A stretch of DNA of 35,309 nucleotides, taken from positions 38,739 through 74,047 of the forward strand of contig DEBV01000009.1 in NCBI GenBank assembly GCA_002348925.1. Direction: 5' to 3'. How positions within the stretch are numbered: the first letter of the stretch is position 1; each line of letters starts with the position of its first letter. Source of the stretch: Alphaproteobacteria bacterium UBA2947 (GTDB taxonomy: Bacteria > Pseudomonadota > Alphaproteobacteria > Rs-D84). The position numbers were made by a program, and so were the translations under genes. This document shows, piece by piece, positions 16,458-24,471 of the stretch. The notes below the pieces were generated by a model that saw only the letters and a program-made list of their open reading frames with translations, did not search any database and had not been told where the DNA came from.

Positions 16458-18110
16458 ATGCAAAAATATGATGTGATTGTTATTGGTGGTGGACACGCTG
16501 GCGCAGAAGCCGCTGCTGCATCTGCCCGTCGTGGTGCAAAAACACTGTTATTAACCATGCGCGAAAGCGATATTGGCGCTATGTCTTGTAATCCTTCGAT
16601 TGGTGGACCAGGCAAATCACAAATGGTTGCAGAAATGATGGCATTTGGTGGTGTTATGCCACGCGCCGCAGACAGTGCTGGTATTCATTGGCGCACATTG
16701 AACGCGACACATGGTGCGGCAACTCAGGCACTGCGCGCACAAATAGATCGCAATTTTTATCATAATGCTGTTATGAAAATTTTAGAAGACACACAAAATT
16801 TATCTGTTGTTTTCGAAAGCGTTTCTGATTTAGATTTGGAAAACAAAACTGTAAACGGCAAATATTCTGCCGCATGCATAGTTTTAACAACAGGAACTTT
16901 TCTTGGCGGATTGGTCACACGCGGATCTGAAAAAATACCATCTGGTCGTTTAATGGACAATGGTGAATATCAAGAAAACGATACTCATATATCTGGTGTT
17001 TTGAAAAAAGCAGGATTTGAATTATTGCGCCTTAAAACTGGGACACCAGCGCGTATTTATCGCGACAGCATAGATTTCAGTGTTTGTGAAGAACAACCTG
17101 GCGATGTACCTCATGATTGGTTTGGATTGGGCGACAACAAAAACACTATTAACGATAAATGTTATATTACGCACACGAACGAAGAAACACATGAAATTAT
17201 TCGCAACAATATAAAAGATGCGCCTATGTATAATGGCGACATAAGGGGGCTGGGGCCACGTTATTGTCCTTCATTGGAAGATAAAGTTATGCGCTTTCCA
17301 GAACACAAAACACATCATGTATTCTTGGAACCCGAAGGTTATAACAGTGATTTAATTTATCCAAATGGTATATCAACTTCGTTTGGGGCAGATATTCAAG
17401 ATAAATGGATTCGCACTATCCCAGGATTACAAAATGCTCGTATAGCGCGATATGGATACGCCATAGAATATGACGCAATAGATGCAAGGGCGCTTAAAAA
17501 CACACTGGAATCCAAAGATATATCTGGTCTCTTTTTTGCTGGCCAAATCAACGGAACCAGCGGATACGAAGAAGCGGCCGCCCAAGGTTTAATCGCTGGG
17601 GTAAACGCCGCAGCGCGCGCTTTGGACATTGAACCTTTGGTTATCGACAGAACAAATTCTATGATTGGGGTTTTGATTGACGATATAACCACACTTGGTG
17701 TTGATGAACCATATCGTATGTTCACTTCACGCGCAGAATATCGCCTTAATTTGCGTGCAGATAATGCAATTCTGCGCCTTGGCGACATGGCAGAATCTTT
17801 GGGGTTGATAACACACGAAACACATCAACAAATTTTAGAAATGCGTGAAAGCACAGCATACGAAAATGATAAATTTTATGCTGGATACATCGAAAGAAAC
17901 GAACGCGAAATTGCGAACTATAAAAAAGATTCAGAATTAAAAATACCAACAAATTTTGATTATAAAGATTTGCCAGGACTTACAAATGAATTGGTTGAAA
18001 AACTGACAAAAACACGTCCTGAAAACATCGCTGCATTGTCCCGCATTCCAGGCATGACACCTGCTGGTATAATGGTTGTTTTGCGCAAAATTAAATGTGG
18101 AAATAAATAA
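16458..18110 (+). CDS. mnmG: tRNA wobble-uridine modification enzyme MnmG (GidA), short form
   Basis: MnmG acts with MnmE to put (carboxymethyl)aminomethyl groups on wobble uridine 34. The FAD site is VIVIGGGHAGAEAA, followed by the MSCNPSIGGPGK motif. Downstream conserved blocks are GTFLGG, RLKTGTPARI, YCPSLEDKVMRF, FLEPEG and INGTSGYEEAAAQG. At 550 residues it is clearly shorter than the roughly 620-630 of typical MnmG. The missing part maps between the DNAILRLGDMAESLGL region and the YAGYIER region, that is, in the C-terminal helical domain. The final LPGLTNE...RIPGMTPAGI stretch is kept, so it is probably functional. Confidence 0.94.
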   Translation: MQKYDVIVIGGGHAGAEAAAASARRGAKTLLLTMRESDIGAMSCNPSIGGPGKSQMVAEMMAFGGVMPRAADSAGIHWRTLNATHGAATQALRAQIDRNFYHNAVMKILEDTQNLSVVFESVSDLDLENKTVNGKYSAACIVLTTGTFLGGLVTRGSEKIPSGRLMDNGEYQENDTHISGVLKKAGFELLRLKTGTPARIYRDSIDFSVCEEQPGDVPHDWFGLGDNKNTINDKCYITHTNEETHEIIRNNIKDAPMYNGDIRGLGPRYCPSLEDKVMRFPEHKTHHVFLEPEGYNSDLIYPNGISTSFGADIQDKWIRTIPGLQNARIARYGYAIEYDAIDARALKNTLESKDISGLFFAGQINGTSGYEEAAAQGLIAGVNAAARALDIEPLVIDRTNSMIGVLIDDITTLGVDEPYRMFTSRAEYRLNLRADNAILRLGDMAESLGLITHETHQQILEMRESTAYENDKFYAGYIERNEREIANYKKDSELKIPTNFDYKDLPGLTNELVEKLTKTRPENIAALSRIPGMTPAGIMVVLRKIKCGNK

Positions 18111-18136
18111 AAAAATATATTAACATTCACACACCT

Positions 18137-18212
18137 GCCGGAATAGCTCAGTTGGTAGAGCATCTCATTCGTAATGAGGGGGTCGCAAGTTCAAGTCTTG
18201 TTTCCGGCACCA
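18137..18212 (+). tRNA. tRNA-Thr (CGT)
   Basis: A full cloverleaf is visible. The acceptor is GCCGGAA/TTCCGGC, the D-arm is GCTC/GAGC, the anticodon loop is TTCGTAA (anticodon CGT, reading ACG), the T-loop is TTCAAGT, and the CCA is encoded. It is 26 bases behind mnmG and may be co-transcribed. Confidence 0.96.
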
Positions 18213-18223
18213 TAAAAAATTAT

Positions 18224-18251
18224 AAAAACACTGGCATTTGCCAGTGTTTTT
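18224..18251. terminator. bidirectional terminator, shared ACACTGGC stem
   Basis: ACACTGGC-ATTT-GCCAGTGT (18228-18247) is extended by A-T pairs to about 12 bp. It lies between tRNA-Thr and the convergent protease gene. Confidence 0.92.
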
Positions 18252-18291
18252 AATCGCAATCAAATTCTTGCAGCATATATTTATCAGAAGT

Positions 18292-19218
18292 TTATGGAAT
18301 AGAATCTGGTTTTACAATATCAACTTCTTTATCAGCATCAAAATTTTTGTCCCATAACTTTAAAGTTTCTTCTGGTTCATTTGCAAATTGGTATTGTTTT
18401 ATAACTCTTTGTGTCTCAGTATAAAAATTTTCTGTTCTTATAGCCTTTGCATTGATTTTTTCTTCACCAAAAACTTTGTGCAAACCAGAAACATTCAATC
18501 CAACAATCACATTACTGCGCAACAATGGTGCACCAGAATCCCCGCCAGCACTGTCACAATCAGTTTCTACCATTTTATTACTTTTTTTCAAATTACGTAC
18601 AATATTACAATTTTGAACTTTAAAATTATTATCGTCTTTAAATAATGGCTTTTTGCCCAATTTTTCCAATTTTTTTTCTACAATTCTGTTAAAACAATCT
18701 GGCTTTTTATCACACTCTTCTTTGTATTCTTCTTTTACTTTGGTGTACAAATCTTTAAGAAAAGGTATTTCATCATCTTCTATTATACGCAAAGCACCAT
18801 ATCCGCCACGATTAACCGGACCAATCGAAGACATAGGGGCAATAGATTTGTAAAAATTGCTATCCTTGTCAGACAACAACAATCCCCAATCTGTACCATC
18901 TTCTGGCATTGATTTTTCATTATATTTAAGTACTTTTAAGTTGGATTTTTCATATTCAGAACCGTTCCAAAATTCTGCGACACAACCGTTTTTGCACGAA
19001 AAGACAACATGACTGTTTGTTAAAATTATGTTCTTAGACACAAAAACACCTGTCACTTTTACAAGGCCATTGGCGGTCAATTTTGCAACACCGTGATATT
19101 CTGGCTCTTCCAGCGAACCATATCTGCGATTATCGTGTGTGCCAATATAACCACCGTAGCCAGCAAAAGCATTCGCCGAAAATAATGATAATAAAAATAC
19201 AATCAATGTCTTTTTCAT
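18292..19218 (-). CDS. secreted trypsin-like serine protease
   Basis: The 308-residue protein has a clear signal peptide (MKKTLIVFLLSLFSANAFA) and a chymotrypsin-fold domain. The triad reads His70 in LTNSHVV, Asp110 in GTDWGLLL and Ser228 in AGGDSGAPL. Between Asp and Ser lies a charged insert (about residues 148-200) with a Cys pair that may form a disulfide. Cysteines in SCKNGC and in NC/DCDS suggest an oxidising compartment, so periplasm or outside. The start at 19218 overlaps the upstream gene by 4 bases (ATGA); an earlier start would remove the signal peptide from the N-terminus. No PDZ domain is present, so it is not DegP-like. Substrate unknown. Confidence 0.88.
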   Translation of the reverse strand: MKKTLIVFLLSLFSANAFAGYGGYIGTHDNRRYGSLEEPEYHGVAKLTANGLVKVTGVFVSKNIILTNSHVVFSCKNGCVAEFWNGSEYEKSNLKVLKYNEKSMPEDGTDWGLLLSDKDSNFYKSIAPMSSIGPVNRGGYGALRIIEDDEIPFLKDLYTKVKEEYKEECDKKPDCFNRIVEKKLEKLGKKPLFKDDNNFKVQNCNIVRNLKKSNKMVETDCDSAGGDSGAPLLRSNVIVGLNVSGLHKVFGEEKINAKAIRTENFYTETQRVIKQYQFANEPEETLKLWDKNFDADKEVDIVKPDSIP

Positions 19219-20129
19219 AGCCCACTTATTGCCGCTTCGCATGCTTTGGATGCACGCAGATTTTCGTTAATAGATTTTAATGTTGTCGCATTAAATACTG
19301 TTGAAACACCAGAAGCAACCATAGACGTTCCCGCCAACACATTTGCCGCAGTATTCAAATTTTTTTCTTTTTGTTGACCTTGTTCGCGGTTGTTATTGCG
19401 AACTTTATCAGAATTTGCAATCGCACTGACAATTGTTCCAGCGGCACCAGTCCCAATATTAACCCCAGAAACAATACCAGACACTTTGTTTTTATTGGAT
19501 ACTTTTTCCATGTTTTCTGTGCTTAACATTTTACATTCCAAAGCGGCCTTTCTTAATTTTTCATATTGGTTACGGCTGCAATCGATCATTGCTTGACCAA
19601 TTCTTTGTTCATGTTTTTGTATTGTATCCAAACATCTTTGAATCATGTCTTTGATTGAATCAGAATCTTTTTTGTTTTTGGCAGAAATTATCGTTCCGGC
19701 AACCGCAGTTGCAGTGTTTCCAACCATTAAACCAGTGCGAACATTTCCTAATTTCTTTGCTTGTGCTTCATAATCGTCATATTGTTCTTTTAATTCTTGA
19801 TACCTTGCCATTTCTTTAAGGAAAGATACAAATTCAGAATCAGACATATTTTCTATGTCTTCCATTTTTTTAGCCAATTCTTCGGCTTTTTTATCCAAAT
19901 CTTTCTTTTTTATACCGGCATACAGTGCACCACCTGCGGCAACAGTCCCAACACCAGTTACAACAGTGTTAACTGTTCCATAAGTTTTTATTTCTTGTAA
20001 TTCTGCGTTTATTCCAATGCAATTTTGTCTTAAATCATTAACAACATATTCGTATTCACAAGCATCTGAACCATAAGATGCATTGGTTAAAAACAGCGCT
20101 GTAAAAAACAAAAAACTGATAAATTTCAT
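19215..20129 (-). CDS. exported protein with four Gly/Ala-rich segments, function unknown
   Basis: I do not recognise this 304-residue protein. It has a signal peptide (MKFISFLFFTALFLTNASYG). Four Gly/Ala/Val/Thr-rich segments lie at about residues 51-73, 128-150, 215-238 and 258-282. Each could be a membrane hairpin or glycine-zipper helix, and they resemble one another (for example GTVNTVVTGVGTVAAGG and GIVSGVNIGTGAAG). Charged, probably coiled-coil stretches separate them. Six Cys remain after the signal (24, 37, 166, 184, 199, 297), enough for three disulfides. The start at 20129 gives the signal peptide; no Shine-Dalgarno at normal spacing is seen, but a TACAAT box lies 7 bases upstream. 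It is coupled to the protease gene by a 4-base overlap. Confidence 0.75.
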   Translation of the reverse strand: MKFISFLFFTALFLTNASYGSDACEYEYVVNDLRQNCIGINAELQEIKTYGTVNTVVTGVGTVAAGGALYAGIKKKDLDKKAEELAKKMEDIENMSDSEFVSFLKEMARYQELKEQYDDYEAQAKKLGNVRTGLMVGNTATAVAGTIISAKNKKDSDSIKDMIQRCLDTIQKHEQRIGQAMIDCSRNQYEKLRKAALECKMLSTENMEKVSNKNKVSGIVSGVNIGTGAAGTIVSAIANSDKVRNNNREQGQQKEKNLNTAANVLAGTSMVASGVSTVFNATTLKSINENLRASKACEAAISGL

Positions 20130-20136
20130 ACCTTTT

Positions 20137-20164
20137 ATTGTACCACAAATTAAGTGCACAACAA
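20137..20164 (-). promoter_or_regulatory. promoter of the exported protein-protease pair
   Basis: On the minus strand there is TTGTTG (20159-20164), 16 bases and TACAAT (20137-20142). The ATG follows after 7 bases. Confidence 0.45.
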
Positions 20165-20170
20165 AATGTA

Positions 20171-20845
20171 TTATATTTTTTTATCTGTCGCATTACACCA
20201 TTTTGCAACGGGGCAATGTTCACAATCTGGGCGCAGCGCCTTGCAAGTATAACGACCATGTAAAACCATTACATGGTTAACCATGGCATGATATTTTTGT
20301 GGAATTATTTTTAACAATTTTTCTTCGACTTTTTCTGGTGTATTTTCGGCGTCGCCAACCCAACCATATCTGTGTGCATTACGGAAAACATGTGTATCAA
20401 CGCCGATATTTGGCGCACCCCAAAGCACGTTCATAATTACATTTGCTGTTTTTTGACCAACGCCAGCCAGTTTTATTAACTCACCCCGATTGTGATATTT
20501 TTCTGGAAATTTATAGTTTACATCGTCGCTGTTTTTATCTTTTAATTGCTGGGATAATTTTATGATATTGTCTGCTTTGTTATTAAAGAAAGAAATAACG
20601 CGTATATGTTTTTTAAGCCCGTCTAAACCCAATTCCAACATTTTATCTGGCGTTGGGGCGATACGAAAAAGTTCGGGGGTGACTTCGTTGACTTTTTTGT
20701 CTGTTGCTTGCGCCGATAAAATCACCGCCACAGCAAAAGTAAATTCATTAGTCGAATATAACTCAGACCGAATATTCATATTCAATGTCTTTGGAACATT
20801 TTCAAAATAAATATTCGGTGTAAGAGTTATTTTCGATTTAGCCAT
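20171..20845 (-). CDS. nth: endonuclease III
   Basis: The 224-residue DNA glycosylase/AP lyase removes oxidised pyrimidines in base excision repair. The helix-hairpin-helix reads LAGVGQKTANVI with catalytic Lys132, and the catalytic Asp is Asp150 in VDTHVFR. The iron-sulfur cluster cysteines Cys201, Cys208, Cys211 and Cys217 fit the C-x6-C-x2-C-x5-C pattern exactly. The start overlaps the end of ileS by 8 bases, so nth is probably translated from the ileS mRNA and would come under the same leader. Confidence 0.96.
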   Translation of the reverse strand: MAKSKITLTPNIYFENVPKTLNMNIRSELYSTNEFTFAVAVILSAQATDKKVNEVTPELFRIAPTPDKMLELGLDGLKKHIRVISFFNNKADNIIKLSQQLKDKNSDDVNYKFPEKYHNRGELIKLAGVGQKTANVIMNVLWGAPNIGVDTHVFRNAHRYGWVGDAENTPEKVEEKLLKIIPQKYHAMVNHVMVLHGRYTCKALRPDCEHCPVAKWCNATDKKI

Positions 20846-23800
20846 TTACTTTTTCAATGTTGATTGCCAGATTATAATCTTCGATTTGTTTTTCAAATTG
20901 GTCTGCCGCGCCAGATTCCATTTCAACAATCAAAGCATCATGCATTATGCGTTTTTTGTGTACTTCAATTGCATTAGAAAGTGCGACATCTGCCGTATAG
21001 GTCAATTTTATTCTGTCCGAAACATCTAAATTTGCGGCTTTACGTGAATCTTGGATAAAGCGCAAAGCATCATTAACCAGACCCTCTTGAACCAATTCGC
21101 TGTTTATTTCTGTATTCAGTACAACAACCGCTGTGTTATCTGGCAACGCAGCACCAGACACGCCAGATTTTACAGTTAAACGGCTTTCAAATTCGTCGCT
21201 GTTTAATGTATATTCGCCAACAACCAATTTGTCACCGTCGATACTGTAATCGCCGCGCTTAACCGCTGGGATAATATCTTTCAATGCACCACCAAGGCGC
21301 GCACCAATTTTTGGTGTAATCAGATATACAAAACTGTCTGCGACTGCGTTTATATCGTCAACGAATTTTACAGTTTTTACATTTAATTCGTCTTTGATTA
21401 TATCTGCATAATCAAACATTTCCGTGCCAGCAATTGTGGCATCCGCCAATGGCAAACGATTACGCAATTTATATTGTTCACGCAACTGCTTTCCAACGGA
21501 CACTATCATTTGAACACGACGCATATCTTCCAAGATTTTTTTGTCTGTTTCGCCTGCACTTGGCCAGTTTTCAAGGTGTACAGATTCTTTGCCTGTTAAA
21601 TTCTTGAATATATATTCGCTGATAAACGGTGCAAAAGGTGCCAAACATTTTGCAAATGTCACCAAAACATAATGCAATGTTTCAAACGCACTTACATCTT
21701 CATCCCAGAATCTGTCGCGATTACGACGGATATACCAGTTGTTCAAGATATCAAGGAATCTTACAAATTCTTTGACCGCAATATCTGGTTTGTATTCATC
21801 CAGCGCAACTGTTGTTGTTTTAACCAATTCATTTAATTCAGCAAGGATATATTTATCCAATAAATTGTCTGAATTTGGTTCGTTTTCAACAGTGATATTT
21901 CCAGCGTTCGCATACAAAGTAAAGAAGTGATACGCGTTCCAAAGTGGTGTTAAAATTGTTTTTATTGAATCATTAAATACAACACCTTCTTTATCAACAC
22001 CAACACCTTCGGCTTTCATAAAGTTGCTGCCTTGGATAAATAATCTGATTGCGTCTGCACCATATGTTTCCAATTGTTCACTTGGATCAACATAGTTATG
22101 CAAAGATTTTGAAAATTTGCGTTTTTGTTCGTCCAAAATCATACCATTTGCAGAAACAACCTTGAACGCAGGTTTATCAAACAATGCGACTGCCATAACC
22201 ATCAACGAATAAAACCACCCGCGTGTTTGATCTTGTCCTTCGATAATATAATCCGCAGGAAAATTCTTTTCGAATTTATCCTGATTTTCAAATGGATAAT
22301 GCAATTGTGCAAATGGCATAGAACCACTTTCAAACCAGCAATCCAGAACATCACTTATACGATGCCAGCCATCTTTGGTCAATGCGTCCAATGTTGGACG
22401 ATGTAAATCTTCAATTTTTACACCAAAGAATTCTTCCATTTCTTTTATAGAACCAAAGATTTTATATTCGCCGTCTTTTTCCCAAATTGGTAATGGAACA
22501 CCCCAGAATCTGTTTCTGGAAATTCCCCATGGACGCGCATTTTCTATCCATGCCATAAAGCGATTACCTGCACTTGTCCATGTTGTTTCGTTTTTGGTTA
22601 TTTCAACAAGACGTTCACGGATTTTTGGAACATCGATATACCATGCATCTGTTGCACGATAAATCAGTTTTTCTTTACTGCGTGGACCAAAAGGATAACT
22701 GTGTTTATGTTGATCTTTTTTGACCAAGATACCATTTGTTTTCAACCAATCTATGATTTTTGGATTGGCTTCAAATATATTTTGACCCGCCCAATCTGTG
22801 ACGGTTTTATCAAAATTACCATAATCATCAACATTCAAAATTACAGGGAATTTTGCATCCAATGCTTTGGCCGCCAAATAGTCATCTTCACCGTATGCAG
22901 GTGCGATATGAACGATACCAGTACCATCGCCGTCGCTTACATAATCTGCCGCGATTATTTGGTGCAATAACGGGTCAGAATTTTCATAATAATTAAATAT
23001 TGGTTTATAATGCAGACCAACCAAATCTTTACCCAATACTGTTCCCAGATTTTCAGATTCTGCAAATACTTTTTCGTATGCTTTCAAACGATATGCAGCC
23101 AAAACATAAACATGGCCGTCATTATGACGCATACGAACATATTCCATATTTGGATTCACAGCCAAAGCAGAATTCGCAGGCAATGTCCATGGTGTTGTTG
23201 TCCATGCAATAGCACGATCACCATTTTCAAGTTCGAACCAAACCGTCACTGTGTCATCAACAACATCTTGATATTCGCTTGATGCTTCACTGTTTGATAA
23301 AACCGTTCCCAACTTCCAATCAAAAGGATTAACCTTGAAATCTTTATAGAGCAAACCTTTTTTATACAATTCTTTTAATGCCCAAATCACAGATTCCATA
23401 TAGTTTTTATCCATGGTGCGATAACCAAAATTATCACCACCATCAACCCAACGACCAATTCTGGCAATAAAGCGCAACCATTCGTTTGTATAACGCGTCA
23501 CATCTGCGCGACACATATCACAAAATGCCGCCATACCGCTATCCGCAACAATATCTTTTGCAGATTTTCCCTGTGCTTTTTCAACACTGTTTTCTGCTGG
23601 CAGGCCATGACAATCCCAACCAAGTTCACGAACAACGTGTTTTCCACGCATTGTTTGATAACGCGAAACCATATCTTTAATCGCGCTTACACCCAAATGT
23701 CCCCAATGTGGCAAACCGTTTCCAAAAGGAGGTCCATCATAAAAATTAAATGGTTCACCCATTTTGGTTTTATTCAAAGATTTATGAAAAGTGTCGTTTT

Positions 23801-23873
23801 CACGCCAAAAATCCAGAACATTGTGTTCGATTTCTGAAAAGTTCGCTTTTGGTTCGGTCTTTTTATATGTCAT
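20838..23873 (-). CDS. ileS: isoleucyl-tRNA synthetase, eukaryote-like type 2
   Basis: The 1011-residue class Ia synthetase charges tRNA-Ile. The HIGH motif is HWGH (residues 56-59) in NGLPHWGHLGVSAIKD, followed by RELGWDCHGLPAE. The KMSKS loop is KFSKS (586-590) in KRKFSKSLHNYVDP. The motif wording and the absence of the C-terminal zinc finger of E. coli-type IleRS place it with type 2 enzymes (eukaryotic, some bacterial and MupA-like). Members of that class are often insensitive to mupirocin; this is family knowledge, not shown here. AAAAGG lies 8 bases before the ATG. The 100 bases upstream carry an apparent attenuator. Confidence 0.96.
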   Translation of the reverse strand: MTYKKTEPKANFSEIEHNVLDFWRENDTFHKSLNKTKMGEPFNFYDGPPFGNGLPHWGHLGVSAIKDMVSRYQTMRGKHVVRELGWDCHGLPAENSVEKAQGKSAKDIVADSGMAAFCDMCRADVTRYTNEWLRFIARIGRWVDGGDNFGYRTMDKNYMESVIWALKELYKKGLLYKDFKVNPFDWKLGTVLSNSEASSEYQDVVDDTVTVWFELENGDRAIAWTTTPWTLPANSALAVNPNMEYVRMRHNDGHVYVLAAYRLKAYEKVFAESENLGTVLGKDLVGLHYKPIFNYYENSDPLLHQIIAADYVSDGDGTGIVHIAPAYGEDDYLAAKALDAKFPVILNVDDYGNFDKTVTDWAGQNIFEANPKIIDWLKTNGILVKKDQHKHSYPFGPRSKEKLIYRATDAWYIDVPKIRERLVEITKNETTWTSAGNRFMAWIENARPWGISRNRFWGVPLPIWEKDGEYKIFGSIKEMEEFFGVKIEDLHRPTLDALTKDGWHRISDVLDCWFESGSMPFAQLHYPFENQDKFEKNFPADYIIEGQDQTRGWFYSLMVMAVALFDKPAFKVVSANGMILDEQKRKFSKSLHNYVDPSEQLETYGADAIRLFIQGSNFMKAEGVGVDKEGVVFNDSIKTILTPLWNAYHFFTLYANAGNITVENEPNSDNLLDKYILAELNELVKTTTVALDEYKPDIAVKEFVRFLDILNNWYIRRNRDRFWDEDVSAFETLHYVLVTFAKCLAPFAPFISEYIFKNLTGKESVHLENWPSAGETDKKILEDMRRVQMIVSVGKQLREQYKLRNRLPLADATIAGTEMFDYADIIKDELNVKTVKFVDDINAVADSFVYLITPKIGARLGGALKDIIPAVKRGDYSIDGDKLVVGEYTLNSDEFESRLTVKSGVSGAALPDNTAVVVLNTEINSELVQEGLVNDALRFIQDSRKAANLDVSDRIKLTYTADVALSNAIEVHKKRIMHDALIVEMESGAADQFEKQIEDYNLAINIEKVNG

Positions 23874-23891
23874 TTTGTTGCCTTTTGCATT

Positions 23892-23914
23892 AAAAAAGGG
23901 CGCTTATGCGCCCC
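23892..23914 (-). terminator. ileS leader terminator (attenuator hairpin)
   Basis: Read on the minus strand, GGGCGC-AUAA-GCGCCC is followed directly by U6 (23892-23897). It lies after the leader peptide ORF and about 20 bases before the ileS ATG. Both arms also take part in alternative pairings with the upstream leader. Confidence 0.85.
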
Positions 23915-23937
23915 AGCATACGCCAAAGCGCAGTGCC
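23899..23937 (-). promoter_or_regulatory. alternative leader hairpins of the ileS attenuator
   Basis: Two structures compete on the minus-strand RNA. Protector 1:2 pairs GGCACUGCGC (23928-23937) with GCGUAUGCU (23915-23923), 9 pairs with one bulge and two G-U, around a UUUG loop; it leaves the terminator free. Antiterminator 2:3 pairs GGCGUAUGC (23916-23924) with GCAUA-AG-CGCC (23899-23909), 9 pairs with a 2-base bulge; it consumes both arms of the terminator. Segment 1 lies 9 to 18 bases downstream of the last Ile codon of the leader peptide, within reach of a stalled ribosome. Confidence 0.7.
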
Positions 23938-23939
23938 TT

Positions 23940-23972
23940 TTATTTAATAATAATTATTGTGTTTATTTTCAT
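23940..23972 (-). CDS. ileS leader peptide MKINTIIIIK
   Basis: This ten-codon frame has five Ile codons (ATA, ATA, ATT, ATT, ATT), four of them consecutive at codons 6-9, and ends with TAA two bases before the attenuator hairpins. A ribosome short of Ile-tRNA would stall on the run. The ATG lies exactly 7 bases after a TATAAA box, so the mRNA probably starts at the ATG and is translated leaderless. This would match the rhizobial trp leader ORF, which begins at its transcription start. Part of the Ile content could reflect low G+C, but the position, promoter, hairpins and downstream ileS together make chance unlikely. Confidence 0.75.
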   Translation of the reverse strand: MKINTIIIIK

Positions 23973-23979
23973 GCCCTTA

Positions 23980-24008
23980 TTTATACTATGAATAGGCTTA
24001 AAAATCAA
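23980..24008 (-). promoter_or_regulatory. promoter of the ileS leader
   Basis: On the minus strand there is TTGATT (24003-24008), 17 bases and TATAAA (23980-23985). The predicted start is the A of the leader ATG at 23972. Confidence 0.75.
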
Positions 24009-24045
24009 GCGATGTATAAATTTTTTCTAAAGCCATTAAAAATAG

Positions 24046-24073
24046 TTGACAAAATATTTATATGTTAAATAAT
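24046..24073 (+). promoter_or_regulatory. promoter of the 123-residue orphan gene
   Basis: A perfect TTGACA (24046-24051) is followed after 16 bases by AATAAT (24068-24073). The -10 choice is uncertain in this A/T-rich stretch. The promoter diverges from that of ileS. Confidence 0.5.
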
Positions 24074-24099
24074 AACTATAAAACAAAAAAGGGGTGGCG

Positions 24100-24471
24100 A
24101 TGTTCACTAAACGCAACAAAGTTAAAGAAATGGCTGTTTATTTTGCAAAAACACCCAGTGTATCTTGCCTGATTACCAATAACAAAAAATATGAACCAGT
24201 CGGTGTTTCTGTTGTTAAATCATACAAGTATAAAGTTAACGGTATAGAAATAATTTTTAATAAATGGTTTGTGGAAGCGTTTGAATCTGCAAAAGAAATG
24301 AATTTACCAGGATGCGAACATCATGATGAATTACTTAAAGGCACTGGTGTTTGTGTATCTTCGCCTGAATTTGGACGTTTTGTTTTTTACGGCAAAGACG
24401 CCCAAGATATTATAGATGCATGTGAATCTGGTTGCAGTACGCAACTATTTAATATCGGAAAACAAAAATAA
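24100..24471 (+). CDS. hypothetical protein, 123 residues
   Basis: I do not recognise this protein. It has no signal peptide or membrane segment and looks soluble with mixed alpha/beta content. It begins with a basic stretch (MFTKRNKVKEM) and carries five Cys, two of them in ACESGCS near the C-terminus. A CEHHDE motif (about residues 72-77) could bind metal, which is speculation. The start at 24100 has a strong AAAAAAGGGG element 5 to 6 bases upstream; an in-frame GTG at 24094 lies just after that element and is less likely. It has its own promoter and terminator and stands between ileS and pheT, both on the other strand. Confidence 0.7.
   Translation: MFTKRNKVKEMAVYFAKTPSVSCLITNNKKYEPVGVSVVKSYKYKVNGIEIIFNKWFVEAFESAKEMNLPGCEHHDELLKGTGVCVSSPEFGRFVFYGKDAQDIIDACESGCSTQLFNIGKQK

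Noticed and set aside
23874..24008. T-box riboswitch upstream of ileS
   Set aside because: No T-box antiterminator consensus (TGGNACCGCG-like) and no room for a specifier stem. The Ile-rich short ORF explains the region better.
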